Source: Luteolibacter ambystomatis
GTDB taxonomy: Bacteria; Verrucomicrobiota; Verrucomicrobiia; Verrucomicrobiales; Akkermansiaceae
Direction: 5' to 3'
Length of the DNA stretch: 64,000 bases
NCBI RefSeq assembly: GCF_018137965.1
Contig: NZ_CP073100.1
Coordinates: forward strand, 4,661,754-4,725,753
Positions 36,520 to 45,377 of the stretch are shown here, piece by piece. The notes under the pieces were generated by a model, which saw only the letters and a program-made list of their open reading frames with translations, was not told the DNA's origin and ran no database searches. The position numbers and the translations under genes are program-made. The first letter of the stretch is position 1. Each line of letters opens with the position of its first letter.

Positions 36520-37479
36520 TCAGTGCTTCGCGTCCTTTTCGCCGATGACGTGGACGCCGTGCGGATTGATCTTCGAGATGTAGGCCTGGTTGCCGAGCGG
36601 CACGGCTGAGAACACCTTGGAGATCGCCTCCACCACTTTGCGGGCGCTTTCCTTGCCCTCGCACAGGGCGAAGACGGACGGACCGGCACCGGAGATGGAG
36701 AAACCGAGCGCACCGGCTCCCATGGCCGCGCGCTTCGCCTTGTAGAAATCCGGGATCAGCTTCTGGCGGCGCGGCTCGGCGATCACATCGTGGATCGAGC
36801 GGGCAATGAGACCGTAGTCTTCCTGGATCAGGCCGCAGAGCAGGCCGCCGAGGTTGCCGATCTGCTGGGTGGCGTTTTCCAGCGGGATCTCCTTCGGCAG
36901 GATCTCGCGGGCGACTTTGGTGAGGATCTCGATGTCCGGGTGGACCACGGCGGCCCAGAGATTCTTCGGTGCGGGGATCTGCGCCACATCCAGCTCGTCG
37001 TTCGAGCGGATGAAAACGATGCCGCCGAGCAGGCAGGGGCCGACGTTGTCGGCGTGCCACGCGCCGTCGGCGGAGGCTTCACCGGCCATCGCGAAGGGCA
37101 GGAGCTGTTTCTTGGTGAGCGGTTCGCCGATGAGCTTGTTCACGGCGTAGGCACCGGCCACGGCGGAGGCGGCGGAGGAGCCGAGGCCGGAGCCGAATGG
37201 CATCTTCTTGTGGATTTCCATCTCGATGCCGCGGTCGGTCATGCCGAGGTGCTTGAGAAGGTCCAGCGCGGCCACACCAGCGGTGTTCTGGGCCGGATTT
37301 TTCGGAAGCTTGCCGTTGTCGCCGGTGATCTTGGTAATGTGCAGGCCGGGTTTGTCGCAGAAACGGACCACTACCTCGTCGCCGGGGGCGTCGATGGCGA
37401 AGCCAAGGACGTCATAACCGCAGGCGACGTTCGCCACCGTAGCGGGGGCGAAGACACGGATTTCTTGGGAAGAGCTCAT
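36520..37479 (-). CDS. thrB: Homoserine kinase
   Basis: A GHMP kinase of 319 residues phosphorylating L-homoserine for threonine synthesis. Motif 1 is FAPATVANVACGYDVLGFAID; motif 2 (ATP loop) is PFGSGLGSSAASAVAG (about residues 91-106); motif 3 near the C terminus is ISGAGPSVFALCEG. ATG 37479 (MSSSQEIRVFAPATVAN) is taken as the start; the frame extends to 37506. It heads a thrB-thrC unit. A perfect palindrome with GAAC-N4-GTTC centre lies about 60 bases upstream and could be an operator. Confidence 0.94.
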   Translation of the reverse strand: MSSSQEIRVFAPATVANVACGYDVLGFAIDAPGDEVVVRFCDKPGLHITKITGDNGKLPKNPAQNTAGVAALDLLKHLGMTDRGIEMEIHKKMPFGSGLGSSAASAVAGAYAVNKLIGEPLTKKQLLPFAMAGEASADGAWHADNVGPCLLGGIVFIRSNDELDVAQIPAPKNLWAAVVHPDIEILTKVAREILPKEIPLENATQQIGNLGGLLCGLIQEDYGLIARSIHDVIAEPRRQKLIPDFYKAKRAAMGAGALGFSISGAGPSVFALCEGKESARKVVEAISKVFSAVPLGNQAYISKINPHGVHVIGEKDAKH

Positions 37480-37538
37480 GAGCGGGCCGGGAGTGTGCAC
37501 ATCCACCCCCTACCGGCCAACCTCGCAATTTGCCCGTT

Positions 37539-37558
37539 TCTAGAACGAATGTTCTAGA
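37539..37558. promoter_or_regulatory. Perfect palindrome TCTAGAAC-N4-GTTCTAGA upstream of thrB
   Basis: Eight-base arms match perfectly around GAAT. The core GAAC-N4-GTTC has the form of a Gram-positive-type LexA box, but the Verrucomicrobia LexA motif, as I recall, is TGTTC-N4-GAACA, which differs in arm order. It sits between thrB and the upstream YbjN gene stop. It may be an operator or a hairpin of the YbjN transcript. Confidence 0.45.
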
Positions 37559-37578
37559 TGGGCGAAGCTCAGGCTGTC

Positions 37579-38091
37579 TCAAAAATCGTCCTCGTCGCCC
37601 GGCACGGGAGGGATCACGTCCTCGCGCATCAGCAGGCGCTCCAGATCGAGGTCATCCAGCAGGTCTTCCGGGGTGCGGACCACGATCTGGCTGTAGGGAG
37701 TGATCCGGTCCAGCTCCGCCACGGCGCAGTGGACCATGGAACTGACGATGTCCGGGTCGTATTTTTCGCGCTCGAAGAGGTTGGTGATGCGGAAAACGAG
37801 CTTTTCGCGGTCCAGATCGAACTCGAAGCCGCCGAGCGTGAGCTGCTTGTTCGCCCGCGCCAGCAGTTCCAGCACCGGCTGCAGATGCTCCTCGGAGGGG
37901 GACAATGGCCCCTCCGCCACCACCACGAGGGCGTTGAGCTGCGGGTAGGACTGGGCGTGGAGTTCCACGCGGGTGTGGTGGGCGTCGAAGACGGCGCGGA
38001 GCACGTCGCGGCCTTCCACCAGCTCGCAGTGCCAGCCATTGCGGCCGAAGGTGTCTTCCACGGATTGGATCTGGAGCGAGGGCGGGCGCAT
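37579..38091 (-). CDS. YbjN domain protein
   Basis: The 170-residue acidic protein has the YbjN/type III chaperone-like alpha-beta layout: SVEDTFGRNGWHCELVEGRDVLRAVFD, LNALVVVAEGPLSPSEEHLQPVLELLARANKQLTLGGFEFDLDREKLVFRI, then a helical acidic tail ending EDDF. YbjN-like proteins are cytoplasmic and of unclear function, possibly chaperones or regulators. It lies upstream of thrB on the same strand with 99 bases between, so it is not obviously in the same operon. Confidence 0.75.
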   Translation of the reverse strand: MRPPSLQIQSVEDTFGRNGWHCELVEGRDVLRAVFDAHHTRVELHAQSYPQLNALVVVAEGPLSPSEEHLQPVLELLARANKQLTLGGFEFDLDREKLVFRITNLFEREKYDPDIVSSMVHCAVAELDRITPYSQIVVRTPEDLLDDLDLERLLMREDVIPPVPGDEDDF

Positions 38092-38150
38092 GGCGGGAGA
38101 GGTAGGGGAGCGGGGGCGGGAATCAAGAGAAGAGGTCCGGAAAAGCCTCC

Positions 38151-38606
38151 TTATTTCGAGAACCGGCCCTCCATGGCGGCGATCAGCAGCCGCCGCTTGT
38201 CACGGGGGATCGGGGCGAGCGCGAGGTGGACCCCGGCGGTTTTTTCCGCGGTGAAATGAAGGGTCAGCCGGGAATCGTCGATCTCCACCGCCGCGATCTG
38301 CGCCCACGGGATCACGTTCAGGCCGGTGGACGGACGGAAAAACGGGAAAATCTCGATCCCGATGGGGCTGAGCAGCAGGTAGGCATGGCGGATGCAGCGG
38401 GCGGCGGTCCACCCGGAGGCCAGCGCCACGGCCAGCGGCAGCAAGCCCCAGGCGGGGTGCGGCAGCTCCGGATTGTCCGCCCGGTAAGGGGCCAGCAGGA
38501 AAAACACCAGTGCGGTCATCGCCAACATGCCTGCGGCTACGGCGAAGCCCGCCCCCTGCCGGGCGCGGGTGAAGCGCAGTTCCTTGTGGGACTCGGCGAC
38601 CGGCAT
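38151..38606 (-). CDS. Two-helix membrane protein with PH-like domain
   Basis: From ATG 38606 the protein has 151 residues. Two membrane helices (about residues 18-36 and 50-68) are followed by a short beta-rich domain (LSPIGIEIFPFFRPSTGLNVIPWAQIAAVEIDD, RLTLHFTAEK) with the I-PW-I-x-x-VE signature seen in bacterial PH-like (YdbT/STM3941-type) membrane proteins. The open frame reaches 38702 but the extra residues look non-coding. Role unknown. It is transcribed toward the YbjN gene, 59 bases away. Confidence 0.65.
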   Translation of the reverse strand: MPVAESHKELRFTRARQGAGFAVAAGMLAMTALVFFLLAPYRADNPELPHPAWGLLPLAVALASGWTAARCIRHAYLLLSPIGIEIFPFFRPSTGLNVIPWAQIAAVEIDDSRLTLHFTAEKTAGVHLALAPIPRDKRRLLIAAMEGRFSK

Positions 38607-38754
38607 GCAGGCGGAGTTTTGGCGGTGCGGGGCGGCGGTTGGAAAATTATTTCGCCGGAAAATGAAATTTTTAGGGAATAATCGGGGTCTGTGGTGTTTC
38701 ACAGAGGTGGTCCAGCCGCCAGGATCACTATAACCCGAACCACTACCTCATTAT

Positions 38755-39030
38755 ATGAAACTGTTCTACACCGCTCTCTTCGCCGCCCTTTTCTCCGCTC
38801 CGGCTTTCGCTGGCGCCGATTGTGACAAGTGCAAGAAGGGTGAAGAGAAGAAGGAGCAAGGCACCGTCCTCGCCGGCGATTGCGACAAGTGCAAGAAAGG
38901 CGAAGAGAAGAAGGAGCAGGGCACCCTCGCCTGCGACAAGCACAAGAAGGATGACTCCAAGGAGCAGGGCACCCTCGCTTGCGACAAGCACAAGAAGGAC
39001 GACTCCAAGGAGCAGGGCACCCTCGCCTGA
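38755..39030 (+). CDS. Small secreted Cys/Lys-rich tandem-repeat protein
   Basis: The 91-residue protein has a signal peptide (cut after AFA at residue 19) and a mature part made only of four tandem units. Units 1-2 carry CDKCKKGEEKKEQGT, units 3-4 carry CDKHKKDDSKEQGT, separated by LA or VLAGD. CDKC/CDKH gives CxxC and CxxH metal-ligand pairs in a strongly Lys/Glu-charged chain. Repeat units are also conserved in DNA, so recent expansion is likely. I do not recognise a family; metal binding in the periplasm is a possibility only. A strong terminator follows. Confidence 0.7.
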   Translation: MKLFYTALFAALFSAPAFAGADCDKCKKGEEKKEQGTVLAGDCDKCKKGEEKKEQGTLACDKHKKDDSKEQGTLACDKHKKDDSKEQGTLA

Positions 39031-39054
39031 TCCCGGTTCCGTCCGAATCCGATT

Positions 39055-39090
39055 TCAAAAAAGCCGCCGGTGCGAACCAGCGGCTTTTTT
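39055..39090. terminator. Bidirectional rho-independent terminator
   Basis: The stem AAAAAAGCCGC / GCGGCTTTTTT around a 12-base loop, with A-run and T-run, serves the small repeat protein gene and possibly the convergent PEP-CTERM gene. Confidence 0.85.
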
Positions 39091-39113
39091 CGTTTCAGAG
39101 GCGGTTCGGCTGA

Positions 39114-39737
39114 TCAGCAGGTCCTGCGGCGACGTCCCAGCAGCAGCATGCCGCCGCCGAGCGCCAGCAGGCTGCCGGATGGTTCCGGAACAGGTTCGGC
39201 CGGTACGGTCGAGCGCACGGAGAGGAGTGAAAAGGGATCGTTTGTTGTGCCATTGGGGTTCAGGTTGGTGAACTCGATGCCCTTGATGGCGAGAGGCCCG
39301 GAGTAGAGATCCGTGATATCGAAGGTTTGTCTCGAGACATATTTCCTCGCCTGAATGTCGAGCGTTCTCACGGCGGCGGTGGCGTCGATGGTCAGCGTGT
39401 CGGTGTATGAGCCGTCCGACAGGAGGAGCCGGACATCGAATCCGGAGCCTGGAAGGTCCGGAAAAATCCTCAAAGTGGAGTCCACGAGGATCTGGCCGGT
39501 ACCGTCATCGAAGAGTGCGGTGCTCCAGGTCAGCGTGAGAGTCTGGCCCTCGTCCAGAGCCACTCCGTTCCAGCCGGTGTTGTTGGTCTGGTCGGTGACC
39601 GGGCCGGGATTGCTGAGATAGGTCGGAGGGGCGTCGAGCACTCCATCCACCCAGTAGGTGGCTCCGGAGGCGGAGGAACAGGCAAGCAAGGGCAGGATGG
39701 CGGCGGCCGCGCACGCCATGGCGGGTGTCAATTTCAT
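39114..39737 (-). CDS. PEP-CTERM sorting-domain protein
   Basis: The 207-residue exported protein has a signal peptide (residues 1-25, ending SASG), a beta-rich body with TYWVDGVLDAPPTYLSNPGP and DEGQTLTLTWSTALFDDG, and a C-terminal sorting signal VPEPSGSLLALGGGMLLLGRRRR followed by TC. The body resembles a small surface beta-sandwich without known ligand. PEP-CTERM proteins are recognised by exosortase. A gene-free, partly AT-rich region lies upstream and holds the octamer CTGTTAGA three times. Confidence 0.8.
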   Translation of the reverse strand: MKLTPAMACAAAAILPLLACSSASGATYWVDGVLDAPPTYLSNPGPVTDQTNNTGWNGVALDEGQTLTLTWSTALFDDGTGQILVDSTLRIFPDLPGSGFDVRLLLSDGSYTDTLTIDATAAVRTLDIQARKYVSRQTFDITDLYSGPLAIKGIEFTNLNPNGTTNDPFSLLSVRSTVPAEPVPEPSGSLLALGGGMLLLGRRRRTC

Positions 39738-40349
39738 AGGGTCAAGGGGCTTCCGGAGATGCGTCTAACAGCATGATCGCACCTCCGGGTGTAGGGATTC
39801 AGCAGGCCCCCTGTATCTGTTAGATAAAATTGATCAACGGGAAATTTTGATGGTTTGCGAGAGATGGAATCATTTGATGATCAATGAATTAAGTGATTTT
39901 ACGTAGTGGCCGAAATTGATGCCAGCCGGGTGCATCTGTTTGAAACAATCTAACAGATTCAAGTTCCGGAAGATATGTGGAGCCACCGTTGCGATGGTGC
40001 AAAATGCCAAGCGATTGCAGGCCGGAGCTTGTTGCCAATGCCCCTCAAAAAAAATGCGCCCGGCTTCCCGTGCGTCGGGTGACCAGCGGTCGGTTAGGCA
40101 GCGTGCCTCAAGCCAGCCATCCGAAAGCGCAGCCCGCGACAAAGCGGTGGCGTGGGGGAAGAAACGTGGCTCATGAATCCCCGGCACGAAAGACCTATCG
40201 CGAGGCCGGCAGATGGCAGGCGGCCGGCACCATGAGGCTCCGCGTCAGGAAACCATCCAACACCGCAACAGCGGCCCATGCTGTGATAAGAGTGACGACG
40301 AACCACCTTCATTGTGAGATGGCGATGGAGCGTTCATCGGCGGAGCGGA
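39738..40349. other. Long stretch without a supported gene
   Basis: In these 612 bases I see no convincing coding region. The first 200 bases (especially 39,810-39,910) are much AT-richer than the genome and carry the octamer TCTAACAG/CTGTTAGA at 39764, 39817 and 39949; the last lies in the small palindrome AATCT-AAC-AGATT. A minus-strand open frame at 39870-40187 (105 codons) has no recognisable features. The part after 39,960 is ordinary GC-rich sequence, possibly decayed coding DNA. Confidence 0.5.
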
Positions 40350-41231
40350 TCAATACTCCCGGTCCAGCAGGTAGTGCGCGATCTCGGCGAGGCGTTCGCC
40401 CTTTTTGCCAAAGGGCTTGAGGGCATCGAGTGCTTCCTTGGTCAGGCGCGCGGCTTCCTTGCGGGATTTCGCCAGACCGAAGAGAGCGGGGTAGGTGGTC
40501 TTGGCTGCTTCCGCGTCCTTGCCTGCCGTCTTGCCGAGGACTTCGGTGGACTGGGTCACGTCGAGAATGTCATCGATCACCTGGAAGGCCAGACCGAGGG
40601 CGTGGCCGAAGGTGGTGAGCGCTTCCAGTTGCTTTGGCGTGGCATTGGCGGTCATCGCACCGAGCCGCAGCGAGGTCGTGAGCAAGGCCGCTGTCTTGGC
40701 CTCGTGGATCTTCAGCAAGCGCGCCTTGGACGGCTTCTGGCCCTCGCCTTCGAGGTCGAGCACCTGGCCGCCGATGAGGTGGCGGGAGCCGCCGGTCAGT
40801 GCGAGTTCGGCCACGTAGTGGCGCACTCCGTAGCGATCGGACGCTGGGGTTTGGGCTAGGATGTAGAAGGCCTCGGTGAGCAGCGCATCCCCGGTGAGCA
40901 CGGCCATGCCCTCGCCATAGACCTTGTGGCAGGTCGGGCGGCCGCGTCGCAGGTCATCGTCGTCCATGCACGGCAGGTCGTCGTGAACCAGCGAGTAGGT
41001 ATGCAGGACCTCCACGGCACAGGCCGGGGCGATGGCGTCCTCCGCCTTGCCGCCGCAGGCTTCCGCAGCGGCAAGGGCTAGGATCGGGCGCAGGCGCTTG
41101 CCGCCGGCGAAGACGGTGTAGCGCATCGCCGCGTGGATGGTTCCGGGCGCGGCGGTTTTCTTCGGCAGGAATTGGTCGAGCGCGGCATCGACTTCCTTGG
41201 CGCGGGCGGCGAGGTAGGGTTTGAGTTCCAC
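40350..41231 (-). CDS. ispA: Short-chain polyprenyl diphosphate synthase (FPP/GGPP type)
   Basis: The prenyltransferase of 293 residues condenses IPP with allylic diphosphates. It shows GGKRLRPIL, the first Asp-rich motif VHDDLPCMDDDDLRRGRPT (the longer bacterial type II form, typical of IspA) and the second DDILD motif in FQVIDDILDVT. Length fits farnesyl diphosphate synthase. The start is taken as GTG 41231 (VELKPYLAARAKEVDAAL), 13 bases after asd; the open frame to 41462 is a shadow of asd. The exact product chain length cannot be read safely. Confidence 0.9.
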   Translation of the reverse strand: MELKPYLAARAKEVDAALDQFLPKKTAAPGTIHAAMRYTVFAGGKRLRPILALAAAEACGGKAEDAIAPACAVEVLHTYSLVHDDLPCMDDDDLRRGRPTCHKVYGEGMAVLTGDALLTEAFYILAQTPASDRYGVRHYVAELALTGGSRHLIGGQVLDLEGEGQKPSKARLLKIHEAKTAALLTTSLRLGAMTANATPKQLEALTTFGHALGLAFQVIDDILDVTQSTEVLGKTAGKDAEAAKTTYPALFGLAKSRKEAARLTKEALDALKPFGKKGERLAEIAHYLLDREY

Positions 41232-41244
41232 GGCGCGGGCGCGT

Positions 41245-42252
41245 TCAGAGGATTTCAGCGATCTGCACGGCGTTGAGAGCGGCACCCTTGCGGACCTGGT
41301 CGCCGACCACCCAGAGGTCGAGGGCGTTGTCGAGGACGAGGTTCTGGCGGATGCGGCCGACGAGGCAGTCGTCCTTGCCGGTGGTGTCGAGCGGCACCGG
41401 GAAGAGCTTGTTCGCCGGATCATCCACGACATGCACGCCGGGCTTGCCCGCATAGGCGGCACGCGCGGCCTCCGGGGTGATCGGCTTGTCGAAGACGGCG
41501 GTGATGGACACCGAGTGCGAGCGATAGACCGGCACGCGCACGCAGGTGCAGGAAACCTTCAGATCGTCATGGCCGAGGATCTTGCGACCCTCGTTGAGCA
41601 TCTTGAGCTCTTCCTTGGTATAGCCGTTCTCCGTGAAGGAATCGACCTGCGGGATCACGTTGAAGGCGATCTGGCGCGGATAGACGCGCGGGGTGAACTC
41701 ACCGCCGGTGGCGATGGCCTTCACCTGTTCCTCAAGCTCGACGATGCCCTGCGCGCCCGAGCCGGAAACGGCCTGGTAGCTGGAGGCGATGATCGACTTC
41801 AGGCCGAACTGCTCGTGCAGCGGCGCGAGCGCCATCAGCGAGATGATGGTGGTGCAGTTCGGGTTCGCGATGATGCCCTTCGGGCGGTTCTTCGCGGCCT
41901 CGGGATTGATTTCCGGCACGACGAGCGGCACGCCCGGGTCCATGCGGAAGGCGGAGGAATTGTCGATCACCACGGCACCCGCCGCAGCGGCGGAGGGACC
42001 GAACTCCAGCGAGATGCCGCCACCGGCGCTGAACAGCGCGATGTCCACACCGGCGAAGGAGTCGTGGGTCAGCTCCTGGACAATGATGTCCTGGCCGCGG
42101 AAAGGAATGCGTTTGCCAGCGGAACGGGCGGAGGCGAGCAGGGTCAGTTTTCCGACCGGGAAATTCCGCTGTTCGAGACAGAGCAACATTTCTTCGCCGA
42201 CAGCGCCGGTGGCGCCGACGATGGCCACGTGGGGTTCCGCATTCATGGTCAA
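41245..42252 (-). CDS. asd: Aspartate-semialdehyde dehydrogenase
   Basis: NADPH-dependent enzyme that makes L-aspartate 4-semialdehyde for Lys/DAP, Met and Thr. The 335 residues have VAIVGATGAVGEEML (Rossmann), SAGGGISLEFGPSAAAAGAVVIDNSSAFRMD, the catalytic Cys in NPNCTTI (about residue 132), QAVSGSGAQG and the proton-transfer His in CVRVPVYRSHSVS. ATG at 42252 or 42246. It is co-directional with ispA. With thrB and thrC in the same window, the aspartate branch is well covered. Confidence 0.95.
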   Translation of the reverse strand: MTMNAEPHVAIVGATGAVGEEMLLCLEQRNFPVGKLTLLASARSAGKRIPFRGQDIIVQELTHDSFAGVDIALFSAGGGISLEFGPSAAAAGAVVIDNSSAFRMDPGVPLVVPEINPEAAKNRPKGIIANPNCTTIISLMALAPLHEQFGLKSIIASSYQAVSGSGAQGIVELEEQVKAIATGGEFTPRVYPRQIAFNVIPQVDSFTENGYTKEELKMLNEGRKILGHDDLKVSCTCVRVPVYRSHSVSITAVFDKPITPEAARAAYAGKPGVHVVDDPANKLFPVPLDTTGKDDCLVGRIRQNLVLDNALDLWVVGDQVRKGAALNAVQIAEIL

Positions 42253-42432
42253 AGGGTCCGGGCGACGCGCCCGGGGCGCGGGAGTCTAGAGCCTTTCCGG
42301 CGTCTGGCAATCGAATCCTCCGGAGCCCTTCACTAACGGAATTCTCCTTGCGCCAGAAGGGAGTACGGTTAGAGTCAGATTGCCTTTGGGCTCTTGCTCC
42401 GGGGTGTCCAAACCAACTCAACCGATAAACAG

Positions 42433-42549
42433 ATGAAACTCCTCAAAATCGCCGCCCTCGCCGCTGCTGCCGCTGGCACCCTGCTCTCCGCTTCCTGCTG
42501 CCACAGCAAGCCGGCTCCGACCCAGACCTACGTCCAGCCGACCAAGTAA
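42433..42549 (+). CDS. 38-residue micro-lipoprotein
   Basis: A short reading frame gives MKLLKIAALAAAAAGTLL followed by SASCCHSKPAP and ending YVQPTK. The first 21 residues are a lipoprotein signal with lipobox SASC, leaving a mature part of about 17 residues. The first base run is preceded by GATAAACAG. It resembles the next small gene (both end in PTK after a CC-containing lipobox), so the two are likely related. No known family. Confidence 0.55.
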   Translation: MKLLKIAALAAAAAGTLLSASCCHSKPAPTQTYVQPTK

Positions 42550-42672
42550 TGGTCCGGCGAGCCGGGAGCGGGCTCTGACCGCTCCCCTCAGATTTCCGGG
42601 GTAGGTTGCGAATCCAGCCTGCCCCGGTTTTTCTGTGGACAGACCCAAACCCACTCCCTTTATTCAGAACCC

Positions 42673-42834
42673 ATGATTCGTATTCTCCTTGTGTCGGGCG
42701 CTTCCCTCGTCGCGCTTTTCGCCTCCTCCTGCTGCTGCACCAGCGAAGCCAAGGCTCCGAAGCTCCGGAAGCTGCCGCAGTTCCAGGAACTGCCTGCCGC
42801 CGCTCCGCAGCACGAAATCATCCCGACCAAGTAA
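42673..42834 (+). CDS. 53-residue micro-lipoprotein
   Basis: The product opens with MIRILLVSGASLVALFASSC, a lipoprotein signal with lipobox ASSC followed by two more cysteines, and a 33-residue Pro/Ala/Lys-rich mature part ending HEIIPTK. A strong terminator follows directly. It pairs with the 38-residue lipoprotein 123 bases upstream. Small lipoproteins of this type may be entericidin-like or envelope-stress factors, but nothing in the sequence proves that. Confidence 0.55.
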   Translation: MIRILLVSGASLVALFASSCCCTSEAKAPKLRKLPQFQELPAAAPQHEIIPTK

Positions 42835-42871
42835 GCTGGAAGGCGCCACCCGCGCTTTCGACGCCAATTTT

Positions 42872-42912
42872 ACAAAGCCTTCCGCCTGATCCGGGCGGAG
42901 GGCTTTTTTTTG
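42872..42912 (+). terminator. Strong rho-independent terminator
   Basis: AGCCTTCCGCC / GGGCGGAGGGCT pairs around TGATCC and is followed by a run of eight T. It ends the micro-lipoprotein unit. Confidence 0.88.
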
Positions 42913-43009
42913 TAAAATTTCCGTAAAGAAGAAGTCACGAGGTTGACAAATCGTGGCCGATTTTGTGCATCATGCACTGATCGGTTTCCCGAGAGTCCCG
43001 TTTCCCCCC

Positions 43010-43225
43010 ATGAAACGTTCCTTCCCCTCCAACGATGAAGCGCGGTTCCGCGCCATGCGCCATTATCACCGCTCCACCCACCGCGAGGAGAACTCCTGGG
43101 AGGACTGGGTCGGTGATAAGGAAGGGGCATCGGTCAAATTTTGGTTCAAGCTCGTTCTCTCCGTTTCCGTGGTGGCGGTTGTCGCTGTCGCTGTGGTCGG
43201 AGCGCTCCGAATGGGGGGGATCTGA
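43010..43225 (+). CDS. Small single-helix membrane protein
   Basis: From ATG 43010 the protein has 71 residues: a charged, His/Arg-rich cytoplasmic part (RHYHRSTHREENSWEDWVGDKEG) and one C-terminal membrane helix (about residues 44-66). The frame opens 19 codons earlier at 42953. A TTGACA hexamer at 42943-42948 may be its -35 element, without a clear -10. No family recognised. Confidence 0.55.
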   Translation: MKRSFPSNDEARFRAMRHYHRSTHREENSWEDWVGDKEGASVKFWFKLVLSVSVVAVVAVAVVGALRMGGI

Positions 43226-43252
43226 ACTTTTCCCGGTTGGGACTAAGACCTT

Positions 43253-43264
43253 TGTTCTAGAACA
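43253..43264. promoter_or_regulatory. Palindrome TGTTCTAGAACA upstream of leuC
   Basis: A perfect 12-base palindrome, TGTTC-TA-GAACA, sits 28 bases after the small membrane protein gene and about 86 bases before leuC. Its arms equal those I recall for the Verrucomicrobia LexA motif, but the spacer is 2 rather than 4. Operator role is speculative. Confidence 0.35.
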
Positions 43265-43293
43265 GGCCGCATTCCCAGCCGGGATGCGGCTTT
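43265..43293 (+). terminator. Hairpin before leuC
   Basis: GCCGCATTCCC / GGGATGCGGC with a short loop and TTT afterward. It may terminate the small membrane protein transcript or act as an attenuator for leuC. Confidence 0.5.
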
Positions 43294-43350
43294 GACATTT
43301 CCCGGAGGGAGGTGCAGCTTCGCCTCCCCGCCAGAGGGCGTTTTCCAGCC

Positions 43351-44778
<1,428 letters not shown>

Positions 44779-44808
44779 ACACCGGCTCCGATTCAATTCC
44801 CCACAGCT

Positions 44809-45327
44809 ATGAAGCTCGCTTCCTTGATCGTGCCCCTCGCGCTTTTGGTGTCCGCACCGGTTCGCGCCGAGGACAAGACACCGGCTGAAAAGCTGTTGGA
44901 ATTGATGAATTTCGACTCCACGGGCTTGGCTGCGGCCAAGGCCTCGTTCAAACCCGCGCTCGAAAAATTCAAGGGCATGGGTTTGCCGCCCGAGGGGATC
45001 CAGGAGATCAGCGACGCGGCGGACGCCTTTTTCAAGAAGGGGCTCGGTGATCCCCAGCTGCGCAAAGATCTCGCGAAATTCTACGAGCAGCGGTTTTCGG
45101 CCGAGGAACTGGAGGAGCTGACACGGTTCTATGGCAGTCCCCTGGGCCAGAAATCCCTTCAGGTTTTCCCTGAAGTCAAAGCCGAGGCTGGCAAATACGC
45201 CCAGGAATACGCGAAGAAGAACTCAGCGGATTTCCAAGCAGACCTTCAAAGGATCCTCACCAAGTACAAGAAGGACTTGGTGCCTGCCGCCGGAAAGGAA
45301 AAGAAGGAAGAAAAGAAGGAACCGTGA
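44809..45327 (+). CDS. DUF2059 exported protein
   Basis: The 172-residue protein has a signal peptide (ending VRA at residue 20) and a helical body with the DUF2059 signature: FFKKGLGDPQLRKDLAKFYEQRFSAEELEELTRFYGSPLGQKSL. It ends with a Lys/Glu-rich tail. The family is periplasmic and of unknown function. It lies 30 bases after leuC, so read-through from the leu transcript is likely. Confidence 0.82.
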   Translation: MKLASLIVPLALLVSAPVRAEDKTPAEKLLELMNFDSTGLAAAKASFKPALEKFKGMGLPPEGIQEISDAADAFFKKGLGDPQLRKDLAKFYEQRFSAEELEELTRFYGSPLGQKSLQVFPEVKAEAGKYAQEYAKKNSADFQADLQRILTKYKKDLVPAAGKEKKEEKKEP

Positions 45328-45377
45328 ATCACCCACGGTCCTCCTGGCGGTTTCCGTTCCCGTAACCAGGACACCCG

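Noticed and set aside
37539..37558. Calling the thrB palindrome a LexA box
   Set aside because: The core fits the Gram-positive form but not the Verrucomicrobia motif as I recall it, and no SOS gene is adjacent; listed only as an unassigned operator candidate.
38822..39030. Tandem DNA repeats that might be read as a CRISPR array
   Set aside because: The units are coding (Cys/Lys repeats), lack unique spacers and differ in length; no cas gene is near.
39870..40187. 105-codon minus-strand open frame in the long intergenic region
   Set aside because: No signal, domain or ribosome site, and it runs into the AT-rich block; kept only as a remark on the region.
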